The notes under the pieces were generated by a model, which was not told the DNA's origin, did not search any database, and saw only the letters and a list, made by a program, of their open reading frames with translations. A DNA stretch of 64,000 bases from Bacteroidota bacterium (GTDB lineage: Bacteria; Bacteroidota; Bacteroidia; Bacteroidales; NBLH01): assembly GCA_025361565.1 (NCBI GenBank), contig JANYKN010000144.1, positions 110,021 to 174,020 on the forward strand, read 5' to 3'. Every line of letters begins with the position of its first letter. The stretch's first letter is position 1. Position numbers and translations under genes: made by a program. Positions 17,039 through 25,070 of this stretch are shown here, in pieces.

Positions 17039-17974
17039 ATGAACGAAACTCTAGAATTCCTTGATAAATTAAACTGGGTTTTAAAGCCTATCAGCAGCTT
17101 GGTTATTTTCTTGTTTACTACAGGCACAGGTAACATGGTTTTGGTGACCGGGTTTCTGGCAATTATTGGTCTTTCGGCATATAATGCTTTAAAGGAGAGG
17201 AATTTGGCTTATAAAGCTGCAAAAGTTGATGGGGCTGCTTATGTTCCTTTTTCCGAAACCATTTACCTGGTAGGTAGGGTAGTGGCCAAAATGTTTTTAC
17301 GGGTAATCACCAATTTGCCTGTATTTTTGGCAGTTTTTGTTTTTTTGATGATGGTGGTGGGCATTTCAAAAGGAATTGATTCCATGGGTGAGTTTGTTGA
17401 AAATCAACAAAGAATTAAGGAATTGCAGAGTATACTAAAACAATTGGATCAAAGATACAAGGTTGCCGAAGTAGAAGTGACTGGATACAATGCCATAACA
17501 GATGAAACAGATCTGGTTATTCGATTTTACGATTATGCACATCAGGGTTTTTCAAATGCAAACCAGACTCTTACAATCCAGGGCACTGATATTTATTTTG
17601 ATGCCATTGTTCTCAATTTTGAATATAGCGAAATAGCCACAGGAAACGCCAAAAACCTTGTTTTGCCCTATCGTGTTTTCAGCGAAAAAGTACCTCAGGA
17701 AAAAGGTATTCCATTAAAATTAATGGATAAAAATGGAATACCTTTGATTTTTAAAAGGGACGAAACTGATATTTATGGGATGGGACGAATCAAATACTCT
17801 CAACGTGTAAAAGAAATTTTGAGCTATATTACCGATAAAGAAAAAGCAAGAATGGCTGGTATCCGAAGCATTTTTGGAAACGCAGTACACAAAAATTTAC
17901 ATCCTGGAAATATAATCAATATCTGGGTAGAACAAACCGGTGGCCTGGTAATCAAAGATGCAATTGCTTTTTAA
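17039..17974 (+). CDS. Two-helix membrane hypothetical protein, paralogue of the previous gene
   Basis: A 311-residue protein from ATG 17039; an upstream in-frame TTG at 17003 lies inside a repeat-like segment and is unlikely. It has hydrophobic helices at about 20-45 and 88-110, then a helical stretch with EFVENQQRIKELQSILKQLDQ, then an extracytoplasmic domain homologous to that of the upstream protein. The shared motifs are listed under that entry. Function is unknown. The layout of membrane anchor, short coiled coil and common beta-rich domain suggests the two proteins may pair in the envelope; this is inference. Confidence 0.8.
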   Translation: MNETLEFLDKLNWVLKPISSLVIFLFTTGTGNMVLVTGFLAIIGLSAYNALKERNLAYKAAKVDGAAYVPFSETIYLVGRVVAKMFLRVITNLPVFLAVFVFLMMVVGISKGIDSMGEFVENQQRIKELQSILKQLDQRYKVAEVEVTGYNAITDETDLVIRFYDYAHQGFSNANQTLTIQGTDIYFDAIVLNFEYSEIATGNAKNLVLPYRVFSEKVPQEKGIPLKLMDKNGIPLIFKRDETDIYGMGRIKYSQRVKEILSYITDKEKARMAGIRSIFGNAVHKNLHPGNIINIWVEQTGGLVIKDAIAF

Positions 17975-17984
17975 TAAGGATTTT

Positions 17985-18026
17985 TCACTTTTATCTTGAA
18001 ACTTTTATCTTTTGTCTTAAACTTTC
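17985..18026. repeat. ACTTTTATCTT-type intergenic repeat, copy 2
   Basis: Three degenerate ACTTTTATCTT / ACTTTTGTCTT units run up to the start codon of the next gene at 18030. Confidence 0.6.
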
Positions 18027-18029
18027 ATT

Positions 18030-18446
18030 ATGAAATCATACCGCAAAGAACTCTGGTTCGACATCAAACAACGTCGAGAATTTATCAATATTACGCCCAA
18101 TATTAACCAATGCCTTACAGAAAGTGGCATCAAAGAAGGACTTGCACTGGTAAATGCCATGCATATTACTTCTAGCGTTTTTATTAACGACGATGAGTCC
18201 GGTCTGCACCACGATTTTGAGCTCTGGCTCGAAACGCTGGCACCCGAAAAACCGTATTCACAATACAAGCACAATAGCTATGAAGACAATGCCGACGCCC
18301 ATTTAAAACGTACCATTATGGGGCGCGAAGTTGTGGTGGCCATAACCAATGGCAAGCTTGATTTTGGTCCATGGGAACAAATATTTTATGGCGAGTTCGA
18401 CGGTAAAAGAAGAAAAAGGGTTTTGGTTAAAATAATTGGGGAGTGA
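18030..18446 (+). CDS. YjbQ / UPF0047 family protein
   Basis: The 138-residue protein is the family length. It shows [20 protein letters not shown] near residues 38-55, [34 protein letters not shown] with clustered His/Asp residues, and [20 protein letters not shown]. The Asn, Asp and His residues are those conserved across the family, which some data link to a thiamin-phosphate synthase-like activity; the physiological role is not settled. ATG 18030 directly follows a repeat tract, so its promoter is not obvious. Confidence 0.9.
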   Translation: MKSYRKELWFDIKQRREFINITPNINQCLTESGIKEGLALVNAMHITSSVFINDDESGLHHDFELWLETLAPEKPYSQYKHNSYEDNADAHLKRTIMGREVVVAITNGKLDFGPWEQIFYGEFDGKRRKRVLVKIIGE

Positions 18447-18494
18447 GTTATCAGGTTTAATAAATAGTCTGAAAGCGAGCTTTTTTAAGTAATC

Positions 18495-18537
18495 GAAACT
18501 TGGATTTTAGAACTTGGAAACTGGAACTTTAACTTCG
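18495..18537. repeat. GGAACTT-type repeat
   Basis: Degenerate AACTTGGA(TT) units (AACTTGGATTTTAGAACTTG and onward) related to the tract at 10912-10960. Confidence 0.45.
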
Positions 18538-18567
18538 ACAATAGGAATGCATTGCATTTAAAATCAT

Positions 18568-18607
18568 ACTTTTGCCTTTGGTTTTTTTACTTTTATCTTT
18601 TGTCTTG
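18568..18607. repeat. ACTTTTATCTT-type repeat, copy 3
   Basis: The tract overlaps the last five codons and the stop of the minus-strand gene at 18593, so repeat sequence appears to supply that gene's C-terminus (VQDKR). Confidence 0.55.
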
Positions 18608-19630
18608 TACCATTTTCTCCAACAACTTAATAATATAATCCCTTTGTTCAAGCGCAGCAAAATGGAAAAAGAACCATTTTTTGTCGCTTCCCAGCACATA
18701 TTTTTGATTTTCTTCTTTAATAGTTTTAAAAAGCTTGGAACGTTCAACCGTTAATAATGCTTCGTTGCGCCATTGTTCTTCATCATAATAAAATCCAATT
18801 TCAGGGAAAACCTGCTGGAATTTATTCATTTTTACTTCTAATGATTCTGCTTCAACACTTAGACATTCAAATAGTTTGGATTTGACTTCAGACCAAATAT
18901 CTTCCTTCCGCATTCCCTTTAAAATATTGAAAATATGCTCCGCTGCATCTATAAACAATAATGTGTTGTCCCTTTCATATGTTTTGCCATCAGATTCTTT
19001 AACATAACGCCATTTTAAATGGGATTGATCCGGAAAAGATGATGCTTCAGCATGGCCAATATCAAGTAATGAATTGTATTCTACTTGTACTAAGAAGGGA
19101 ATTTTTTTCCATTCACCATTTACAAAGGTTGATATATCCCTAATATCATTATCAATAGAATTATGTCTGCCGGAGAAATTTTGATGTGCCCAGCTATCAG
19201 CATAAGTGTGTAATGAAATTCCAAGCCGAACAAGATTCATAATGCGCTGCTCTCCTGTACTTTTACTAAGTTCTGCAATTGCCTTAGTTACAAGTTTTCG
19301 AGACAAACTGCAATTTTGAACCACTTTCAAATCAGTAGAAGTTTCCAATTCAGGTAAGAAATGAAATGGGATGTAAATTTTATTTTGAACATTTTCCTGA
19401 AAATCTGTCACAAATTGTAGACCTTTGTGGGCTGTACAAATTGGATCGAAAGTCTTCTCTGTAAATCGTCTCGAAAGGAATTCTAAATGACCATCGACAT
19501 TCATTTTTTCGTGATCTACTGCATCATCAATATATTGAGCAGCATATGCAATAATTTGGGCATCTTCGGCCGTAAAACCTGCTTTTTCAGCAATTACCCT
19601 GGTTGTACAATAATGGAAATCAATTTGCAC
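18593..19630 (-). CDS. DUF6765-like protein
   Basis: A 345-residue soluble protein beginning MQIDFHYCTTRVIAEKAGF, then AQIIAYAAQYIDDA, and centrally LGISLHTYADSWAHQNFSG. I associate the N-terminal MQ-DFHY and HTYADS-AHQ pattern with the DUF6765 family. The His/Asp pattern HxYADSxAH also resembles the metal site of the S1/P1 nuclease and zinc phospholipase C fold, so a metal-dependent hydrolase is possible but unproven. There is no signal peptide. The start is GTG (19630), chosen because the conserved block begins at residue 1. Function is unknown. Confidence 0.6.
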   Translation of the reverse strand: MQIDFHYCTTRVIAEKAGFTAEDAQIIAYAAQYIDDAVDHEKMNVDGHLEFLSRRFTEKTFDPICTAHKGLQFVTDFQENVQNKIYIPFHFLPELETSTDLKVVQNCSLSRKLVTKAIAELSKSTGEQRIMNLVRLGISLHTYADSWAHQNFSGRHNSIDNDIRDISTFVNGEWKKIPFLVQVEYNSLLDIGHAEASSFPDQSHLKWRYVKESDGKTYERDNTLLFIDAAEHIFNILKGMRKEDIWSEVKSKLFECLSVEAESLEVKMNKFQQVFPEIGFYYDEEQWRNEALLTVERSKLFKTIKEENQKYVLGSDKKWFFFHFAALEQRDYIIKLLEKMVQDKR

Positions 19631-19708
19631 TCTTTATATAATTAAGTTAATGGACGAACTTTATTTTTATATTCTAATAAAATTTGTTTATTCAAATTTA
19701 ATCAAAAG

Positions 19709-19770
19709 AATACCTCGAGGCTCTGCCTCGGGGATGATTTATTTAAATCACCAAGGTATTTCTTTTTTTA
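19709..19770. repeat. Nested palindromic element (CGAGGC/GCCTCG) with T-run
   Basis: An outer stem AATACCT/AGGTATT (19709-19715 with 19754-19760) encloses CGAGGC-TCT-GCCTCG and GATTTATTTAAATC, and a T-run follows. It lies between two divergent genes (18593-19630 minus and ndk plus), so it is better read as a dispersed palindromic repeat than as a terminator. I recall similar CCTCGAGGCTCTGCCTCGGGG sequences in other Bacteroidota. Confidence 0.5.
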
Positions 19771-19821
19771 AACATATGGTTAAAAAAGACGAGTTTCTTA
19801 TCCGTTTTTATGAATAAAAAT

Positions 19822-19829
19822 TATCTTTG
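19822..19829 (+). promoter_or_regulatory. -7 box of ndk
   Basis: TATCTTTG is an exact TAnnTTTG match, 29 bp upstream of the ndk ATG. It is the same octamer as in the tRNA-Asp promoter. The -33 element is weak. Confidence 0.5.
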
Positions 19830-19858
19830 CTGGACTAAACTAAAAAATAATAAGAATT

Positions 19859-20305
19859 ATGGCTGGTAATATTACATTTTCAATGATTAAACCGAATTCT
19901 GTTAAAAGTGGCCACATTGGCCATATTTTGGCTCATATTTCGGATGCAGGTTTTCGGATTGTTGCACTAAAAATGACAAGATTGAGTCTTACTCAAGCCC
20001 GTGCTTTTTATGGTGTACATAAGGATAGGTCTTTTTTCAACGAACTAGTAGAATTTATGTGTTCAGGACCTGTGGTCGCTTTTGTAATCGAAAAAGATAA
20101 TGCAGTAGAAGAATATCGTAAATTGATTGGAGCTACCAATCCTGCAAATGCCGCAGATGGAACAATTAGAAAATTGTACGGTGTTGATACCCAAATGAAT
20201 GCTGTGCATGGTTCAGATAGTGATGAAAATGCATTAATCGAGTCCAATTTCTTTTTCTCTATGAGGGATCGTTTTAGTCCAGAAGGTATTGAGCTATTAT
20301 TTTAA
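19859..20305 (+). CDS. ndk: Nucleoside diphosphate kinase
   Basis: Ndk moves the gamma-phosphate of ATP to other nucleoside diphosphates through a phosphohistidine. The 148-residue protein begins [20 protein letters not shown], with the usual KP nucleotide-binding pair, and carries the active-site segment [12 protein letters not shown] with the catalytic His. [22 protein letters not shown] is also standard. All key residues are intact. A good terminator follows at 20346. Confidence 0.97.
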   Translation: MAGNITFSMIKPNSVKSGHIGHILAHISDAGFRIVALKMTRLSLTQARAFYGVHKDRSFFNELVEFMCSGPVVAFVIEKDNAVEEYRKLIGATNPANAADGTIRKLYGVDTQMNAVHGSDSDENALIESNFFFSMRDRFSPEGIELLF

Positions 20306-20345
20306 ATTGGTATATAAAGATTACTTGATTTAACTTTCAATGTTT

Positions 20346-20372
20346 AATCCGGGTACTCCCCGGATTTTTTTA
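20346..20372 (+). terminator. Rho-independent terminator of ndk
   Basis: An 8-bp perfect stem (AATCCGGG, 20346-20353, with 20359-20366), a 5-nt loop and a T-run. Confidence 0.9.
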
Positions 20373-20438
20373 TTTTACTAATTCATGGATATATATGCCA
20401 AAATTTCCAATTTCTATTATCAAAACTCAAAATTCGAA

Positions 20439-21278
20439 TTAAAAAATTGGAGTGGGACCCCATCCTTTTTCATCCAAAATATAAACTTCTTTGTAGCCAA
20501 TTTTTTGCAACAATGTCCTTGCTTCTGGCAAATAGGCCATCACATCATTTGGATTGTGGGTATCTGCGCTCAGACAAAGTGGAATATTCAGTTCTTTACA
20601 CCTGCCAAGAATAAAATTGGCTGGGTAAAATTCGTTATCCAGCTTTTTTAGCACACCTCTGGTATTTACTTCTAAGATAGAGCTTGTTTTGGATATTTTT
20701 TCAAGTGCTTCAAAAACAATTTCTTTATACCAATCATCCGATTGATCAAAAAAGGCCTGGTTCGCATTGTATTTTTTTATTAGATCGAAATGGGCAATGA
20801 GATCAGGTCTTAAAGTTTCAGCCATATCTGTAACTTGCTGAAAATAAAATGCGACCAATTTTTTTATATCGTTATCGAATAATTCCTCCAACCCTTTTTT
20901 AAACCATTTGGCGCTTCTGTCAAAATCCCAAACATGGCCATTTTCAAAAAAACCAAGAAAATGAACAGCTCCAATTGTATAATCCAAATTATATTTTTTG
21001 TATTGATCCAATCCAATCCAATCTTTCACATAATCAAGTTCAAGACTTAGATATAATTTAATTGAACCAAGATATTTCTCTTTTAATCTTTTAATTTCCA
21101 GCAGATAATTCCGTAAGTTTTCAAATTTCATATTCCAGCCCGATTCAAAAGGTAAAGGTGAATGGCATGAAAAACCATATGCATACATGCCTTTTTCGAT
21201 GGCTGATTGAATATAAAGTTCTGGTTCACCTTTGCCATCGCTAAATTTCGTATGGCTGTGATAATTGGTCCATTTCAT
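20439..21278 (-). CDS. PHP-family histidinol-phosphatase
   Basis: The 279-residue metal-dependent phosphoesterase of the PHP superfamily most resembles HisK-type histidinol-phosphatase, which makes histidinol in histidine synthesis. The N-terminal NYHSHTKFSDGKG (His-x-His and Asp) and YGFSCHSPLPF form metal-binding blocks. YTIGAVHFL, LIAHFDLIKKY and, near the C-terminus, LSADTHNPNDV complete the metal site. A Trp-Asn-Met context after the second block is like HisK. No other his gene is in the window, so a different substrate is possible. Confidence 0.85.
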   Translation of the reverse strand: MKWTNYHSHTKFSDGKGEPELYIQSAIEKGMYAYGFSCHSPLPFESGWNMKFENLRNYLLEIKRLKEKYLGSIKLYLSLELDYVKDWIGLDQYKKYNLDYTIGAVHFLGFFENGHVWDFDRSAKWFKKGLEELFDNDIKKLVAFYFQQVTDMAETLRPDLIAHFDLIKKYNANQAFFDQSDDWYKEIVFEALEKISKTSSILEVNTRGVLKKLDNEFYPANFILGRCKELNIPLCLSADTHNPNDVMAYLPEARTLLQKIGYKEVYILDEKGWGPTPIF

Positions 21279-21536
21279 TTTATATGAATTACTATTTCTA
21301 TTCTGTTTATAATATTTATCATCTGAATTTCATTAAATATTCAATCGATTAATAGTTGAATATAATTGTCAAATTTTAATTTTTTATTTTTTGAAAGCAT
21401 CTTGAATCTAAGATTGAAGCTTTTATTGTTTTTCAATTTCTTAATGAATAATTTTTACTCAAATGAATAAATTTTGAATTTTTCATTCAAAAGTGATGTA
21501 AATATAACAAAATTAACATTTTTTAATAGACTTTAA

Positions 21537-21568
21537 TTTGATATTTGTAATGTATTGTTGTACATTTG
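21537..21568 (+). promoter_or_regulatory. Consensus Bacteroidota promoter of the candidate small RNA
   Basis: TTTG (21537-21540), a spacer of exactly 20 nt, and TACATTTG (21561-21568). Both elements match TTTG-N19/20-TAnnTTTG. No coding sequence starts downstream for about 250 bp. Confidence 0.65.
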
Positions 21569-21574
21569 TAAGAC

Positions 21575-21676
21575 CTCAATAATGCATCTATTATTAGGTT
21601 TAGAATTCTAGATGTTTTTTTCATAATAAGGTTTAGGTTAATGATTGGGCGGATTGGTTACCCGCCCATTTTTTTA
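21575..21676 (+). ncRNA. Candidate small RNA of about 100 nt
   Basis: A transcript starting 6-7 nt after the -7 box at 21561 would run to the terminator at 21646-21676. It contains no plausible open frame. It holds several short inverted repeats: AATAAT/ATTATT around 21588-21600, CATCT/AGATG, and the palindrome TAGAATTCTA. I do not recognise it as a known RNA family. It lies about 140 bp before blaI and ends in its own terminator, so it is unlikely to be only a leader. Confidence 0.4.
21646..21676 (+). terminator. Rho-independent terminator of the candidate small RNA
   Basis: TGGGCGG (21646-21652) pairs with CCGCCCA (21662-21668), with a 9-nt loop, followed by seven T. It is G+C-rich in otherwise A+T-rich DNA. 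Confidence 0.85.
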
Positions 21677-21773
21677 TGGAGATATCCAACTGTAATTCCT
21701 CTTTCTATTATATCTAATTTATTCATCCACAATCATATACTTAAATTTTTTCATTATTAAGATGAGATAATTA

Positions 21774-21814
21774 AAAATTTAGTTGTATAACTAATAATTT
21801 AGTTGTATATTTGT
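21774..21814 (+). promoter_or_regulatory. Probable BlaI operator overlapping the blaI promoter
   Basis: The 14-mer AATTTAGTTGTATA occurs at 21776-21789 and 21796-21809, exactly 20 bp (two helical turns) apart. With the bases between, it forms dyads such as TTAGTT-GTAT-AACTAA. The second copy runs into TATATTTG (21807-21814), a -7 match just 3 bp before the ATG. A repressor bound here would block its own promoter, as BlaI/MecI does at TACA/TGTA-type dyads. Confidence 0.6.
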
Positions 21815-21817
21815 TTC

Positions 21818-22195
21818 ATGAACGAACTTACAAGAGCCGAAGAACAAGTTATGCAAATTCTCTGGAAAATAGAAAGAGGGTTTGTGAAAGATGTGGTTGA
21901 ACAATTAAACAACCCAAAACCTGCGTATAATACCATTTCAACCATTATTAGAATATTGGAAAGGAAAGGTTTTGTTGATCACAAGGCCTATGGGAAAACC
22001 CATGAATACTTTCCAATTGTTTCGAAAAATGACTATACAAAATCTTTTTTTGGTAGTTTTTTGGATAAGTATTTCAGCAATTCCTTTCAGCAGCTGGTTT
22101 CGTTTTTTTCAAATGAAAGCGATATGAGCCTCGAAGAAATGGAAAAAATACGTATACTTTTAGAAAAGGAGATTAAGAACAAAAAGGCAGAATAA
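21818..22195 (+). CDS. BlaI/MecI-family transcriptional repressor
   Basis: The 125-residue protein has the family's winged helix, starting MNELTRAEEQVMQILWKI and continuing PAYNTISTIIRILERKGFV, the recognition-helix region, then HEYFPIVSK. The C-terminal helices form the dimer part. BlaI repressors are cut or released when a partner M56 protease senses a signal; the partner gene follows 1 bp downstream. ATG 21818 is chosen over an upstream TTG because the family motif starts there. The mRNA leader would be extremely short. The pair is not necessarily linked to beta-lactams: no beta-lactamase gene is present. Confidence 0.92.
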   Translation: MNELTRAEEQVMQILWKIERGFVKDVVEQLNNPKPAYNTISTIIRILERKGFVDHKAYGKTHEYFPIVSKNDYTKSFFGSFLDKYFSNSFQQLVSFFSNESDMSLEEMEKIRILLEKEIKNKKAE

Positions 22196-22196
22196 A

Positions 22197-23531
22197 ATGG
22201 AATCATATCGCGAAATATTATTGGAATCTTCATTGATTCTAGTGGTTTTTTATTTGGGTTATGTATTATTTTTTAGTCACGAAACCACTTTTCGCCAAAA
22301 CCGAATTTTTCTTTTAACAGGTATAATGTTTAGTATTTTATTGCCTTTTATTCAATTTCCCATACCTGTTGATTATCAAATTAATGCCTTTATTAAATTG
22401 AAAGCAGTTGAAGTTCTTGGTTCAGGCAAACAAATTCTTGTAGAACGTTCATATTTTTCTCTGAGTAGCATTTTTATCATTATTTATTTGATAGGAGTAC
22501 TTCTTTTAACAATTAGATTTTCATATCACTTATGTATAATTTTGAAATTTTGGAAGAATTCGACAACAATAAAGAACAATTATGGAAAGATTGTTTATAC
22601 AGGTAAACGGCATCCTGTATTTTCATTCATGAATTGTATTTTTGTTGATTCTAAAACTGAGACTTCCAACGAATTGAATGTTATTCTTGAACACGAAAGG
22701 GTGCATATTGTTCAATTGCATTCATTCGATCTTTTCTTGTTAGAGCTACTTGTAATCGTTCAGTGGTTTAATCCAATAGCTTGGCTGTATCGAAAAATAA
22801 TCAAGCAAAATCACGAATACCTTGCTGATCAGGGTGTTATAAAATGCGGTTTTTCGGTTGATACTTACCAGCATGTTCTGTTAAGTAACTATTCAGAAAA
22901 TGGTTTTGGATTTGCCAATAGCTTTAATAATTATTTAACTTTTAAAAGATTAATCATGATGAAAAAAATAGATTCAAATAGGTTATCTGTTTTTAAACTG
23001 ATAATTACAGTCCCAATTATTTTATTGGCCATTTATTTTGTTTCTTGTTCCAAAGAGCAAGATTCAAAGGTAGTTAAAGGCGCAGAAAATCAAAATGAAA
23101 GTGTTTTGCTGCCACCACCTCCGCCACCACCGCCCCCAGTTCCTTCAACAGAGCAGGATATAAAATCTTCTAATATGGGTGTAGCCGAAAATGGAGTTTA
23201 TGAAGTATTTGCAATCAAGGATAAACCTGAATTTCCAGGTGGAGACAAAGCTTTGATAAATTATATCGCTGAAAAAACAATTTATCCAAAAGAAGCAAAG
23301 GAAAAAGGAATCGAAGGTACAATTTATGTAAAGTTTATTGTTAAGAAAGATGGAAGAATTCAAGTTTCTGAAATTGTAAAAAGACCAAACACAATTAATG
23401 ATCCAACCTTAGAAAGTGAAGCGATAAGGGTTGTAGGTTCATTGCCAAGTTGGAAACCTGGAACTTTAAAGGGACAAGCTGTTGATGTTTATTACTTAAT
23501 TCCAATTAAATTTAAACTCAGTAATAAATAG
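22197..23531 (+). CDS. M56 (BlaR1-type) membrane metalloprotease with C-terminal TonB domain
   Basis: A 444-residue protein. Transmembrane helices lie at about 7-25, 35-55, 90-108 and 275-292. The zinc site H166-E-R-V-H170 sits in the loop after the third helix, followed by WFNPIAWLYRK and HEYLADQGV, all M56 marks. After the last helix comes a proline run (about 303-315), then a TonB C-terminal domain (about 345-444) with YPKEAKEKGIEGTIYVKFIV and LESEAIRVV. It presumably senses an envelope signal and triggers cleavage of BlaI. The M56-TonB combination is known in Bacteroidota; it lacks the penicillin-binding sensor of true BlaR1. Confidence 0.92.
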   Translation: MESYREILLESSLILVVFYLGYVLFFSHETTFRQNRIFLLTGIMFSILLPFIQFPIPVDYQINAFIKLKAVEVLGSGKQILVERSYFSLSSIFIIIYLIGVLLLTIRFSYHLCIILKFWKNSTTIKNNYGKIVYTGKRHPVFSFMNCIFVDSKTETSNELNVILEHERVHIVQLHSFDLFLLELLVIVQWFNPIAWLYRKIIKQNHEYLADQGVIKCGFSVDTYQHVLLSNYSENGFGFANSFNNYLTFKRLIMMKKIDSNRLSVFKLIITVPIILLAIYFVSCSKEQDSKVVKGAENQNESVLLPPPPPPPPPVPSTEQDIKSSNMGVAENGVYEVFAIKDKPEFPGGDKALINYIAEKTIYPKEAKEKGIEGTIYVKFIVKKDGRIQVSEIVKRPNTINDPTLESEAIRVVGSLPSWKPGTLKGQAVDVYYLIPIKFKLSNK

Positions 23532-23535
23532 ACCA

Positions 23536-23570
23536 AATTAGCTTACAGGACTTTATCCTGTGAGCTAATT
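23536..23570 (+). terminator. Hairpin after the M56-TonB gene
   Basis: A 15-bp stem with one G-U pair (23536-23550 with 23556-23570) and a 5-nt loop. No clean T-run follows, so its strength as a terminator is uncertain. Confidence 0.55.
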
Positions 23571-23660
23571 TATTGAAAGTAACTTCGGCTTGCTTTCATA
23601 AATAATTAAACTTCATTGTATTTCACTCTCTTTTTGCTTCATATTAAAATCCCAATTCAT

Positions 23661-24935
23661 ATGAAAATCCGATTGATTATTTTACTCGCTCTGTTGCTGA
23701 ATCTGTCGTACGCCTATTCTCAGGAAACAAATGAGACCATCGAAATTTCTGAAATTGAAGAAAACGGCGATTACCAAACAGCATTATCAAAGACAAAAGA
23801 ATTGCTCGAAAAGGATAGCTTGAACGAAAATTTATGGGTTGAAACTGCTCGATTGTATCGTTTAAATCAGCAATATAAGCAAGCGATTAGTGCCTACGAG
23901 AAAGCATTGAAAATAAATCCATCAAACAAAAAACTCCTGCTTTCTTTAGCTAAAACCTACAAATTAGCAGGCAGTAAAGATGGCTCATTTAGCCTTTACA
24001 AAGAATTTTTACAATTTGAGCCAAACAACATTATGGCATTGAGTGATTTGGCACAAATATACAGTTCAATTAGTCTACCTGATAGTGCTGCCGAAACTTA
24101 TAAAAAGCTCCATTTACTGGATACCTTAAATGTTGAATACTTTCAGAAATGGGCAAGTAACCAATGGTTTTCAGGAGATTATAAAGACGCATTTAAAAAT
24201 TATAAAAAAGCCTACAAGATTGATTCAACCTATTTGCCCATTGTTTTTGATTTAGCCAGGATTTATATCAACAATAAAATGCAAGACTCAGCAATTGCTA
24301 TTTTGGAAATGAATGTCAGACATTCGCCACAAGAGAGCCGCTTATATGCAGATTTGGGAAATGCCAACTTTTCTAAAGGTGATTATATATTGGCTATTCC
24401 AGGTTACGAAAAAGCAATTAAATTAGGCTTTAGGGGTATTGATGCCTATAAAAGATTGGGAATTAGTTATTTTTCAATGGGGGAATTCGAAAAAGCACAG
24501 CAAATATTCGAATCTTTACTTTTAAGAGATTCTACCGATTTTAAAATTTATATGTACTTAGGCAATATATACAACAATAATGTTCAGCCTGCAAAAGCCA
24601 TAGCTTTTTTCAATAAGGCTATTGATTTATTAACGCCTGATCCAATGGTAATTACTGCAATATATTCAGGTTTGGTTGAAAGTTATCGGGCCAATGGCGA
24701 TTATTCAGAGCAAATCAATACAATAATAAAACGGAACGAAAATACGCCTGCTCAGTTCAGTTCACCGCAATATCTATTTGAAATTGCCCAAGTTTATGAA
24801 TTGGATCTTAAAAACAAAAAAAAGGCTGTCAAATATTATCAGGATTATTATAATGCAATTAAGGATTTATCATTTTACAGCAAAGAGAACAAAGAAATCA
24901 TCATGTCAAAAATCAATAAACTTAAGCAAAATTGA
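23661..24935 (+). CDS. Exported tetratricopeptide-repeat protein
   Basis: A 424-residue protein with a signal peptide (KIRLIILLALLLNLSYAYSQ-like) followed by about nine TPR units. Examples are AISAYEKALKINPSNKKLLLSLAKTY, YILAIPGYEKAIKLG and AIAFFNKAIDLL, each with the A-x-x-x-Y/F and A/G spacing of TPR helices. It is presumably a periplasmic scaffold; no catalytic domain is visible. ATG 23661 is chosen because it begins the signal peptide; an upstream in-frame TTG would add an odd extension. It may be read with the BlaI-M56 pair 129 bp upstream, though a hairpin intervenes. Confidence 0.85.
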   Translation: MKIRLIILLALLLNLSYAYSQETNETIEISEIEENGDYQTALSKTKELLEKDSLNENLWVETARLYRLNQQYKQAISAYEKALKINPSNKKLLLSLAKTYKLAGSKDGSFSLYKEFLQFEPNNIMALSDLAQIYSSISLPDSAAETYKKLHLLDTLNVEYFQKWASNQWFSGDYKDAFKNYKKAYKIDSTYLPIVFDLARIYINNKMQDSAIAILEMNVRHSPQESRLYADLGNANFSKGDYILAIPGYEKAIKLGFRGIDAYKRLGISYFSMGEFEKAQQIFESLLLRDSTDFKIYMYLGNIYNNNVQPAKAIAFFNKAIDLLTPDPMVITAIYSGLVESYRANGDYSEQINTIIKRNENTPAQFSSPQYLFEIAQVYELDLKNKKKAVKYYQDYYNAIKDLSFYSKENKEIIMSKINKLKQN

Positions 24936-25070
24936 ATCTCAATCCGAGAAGTTCCCTTTTGTTAAATGCGGATTTTTAAGTTTTCCCAATATTCAGGGTT
25001 CGAAATCAAAAAATTAGCATTACTATTTTGAGAGCTTACACAAGAATCATTCTTTAAAAATTGAAATAAA

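Larger units (their letters stand above)
21279..21817. other. Intergenic region holding a candidate small RNA and the BlaI operator
   Basis: This 539-bp stretch is A+T-rich and has no coding potential. Its right half contains a consensus promoter (21537-21568), a terminator (21646-21676), and the repeated operator-like motif before blaI. The left part (21279-21520) shows nothing recognisable beyond A+T-rich DNA. Confidence 0.6.

Noticed and set aside
20385..20651. 88-residue plus-strand frame opposite the PHP phosphatase
   Set aside because: It overlaps the end of a well-supported gene and has no recognisable features.
21803..21817. Upstream TTG start for blaI
   Set aside because: It would lie inside the operator and -7 box; the BlaI family motif begins at ATG 21818.
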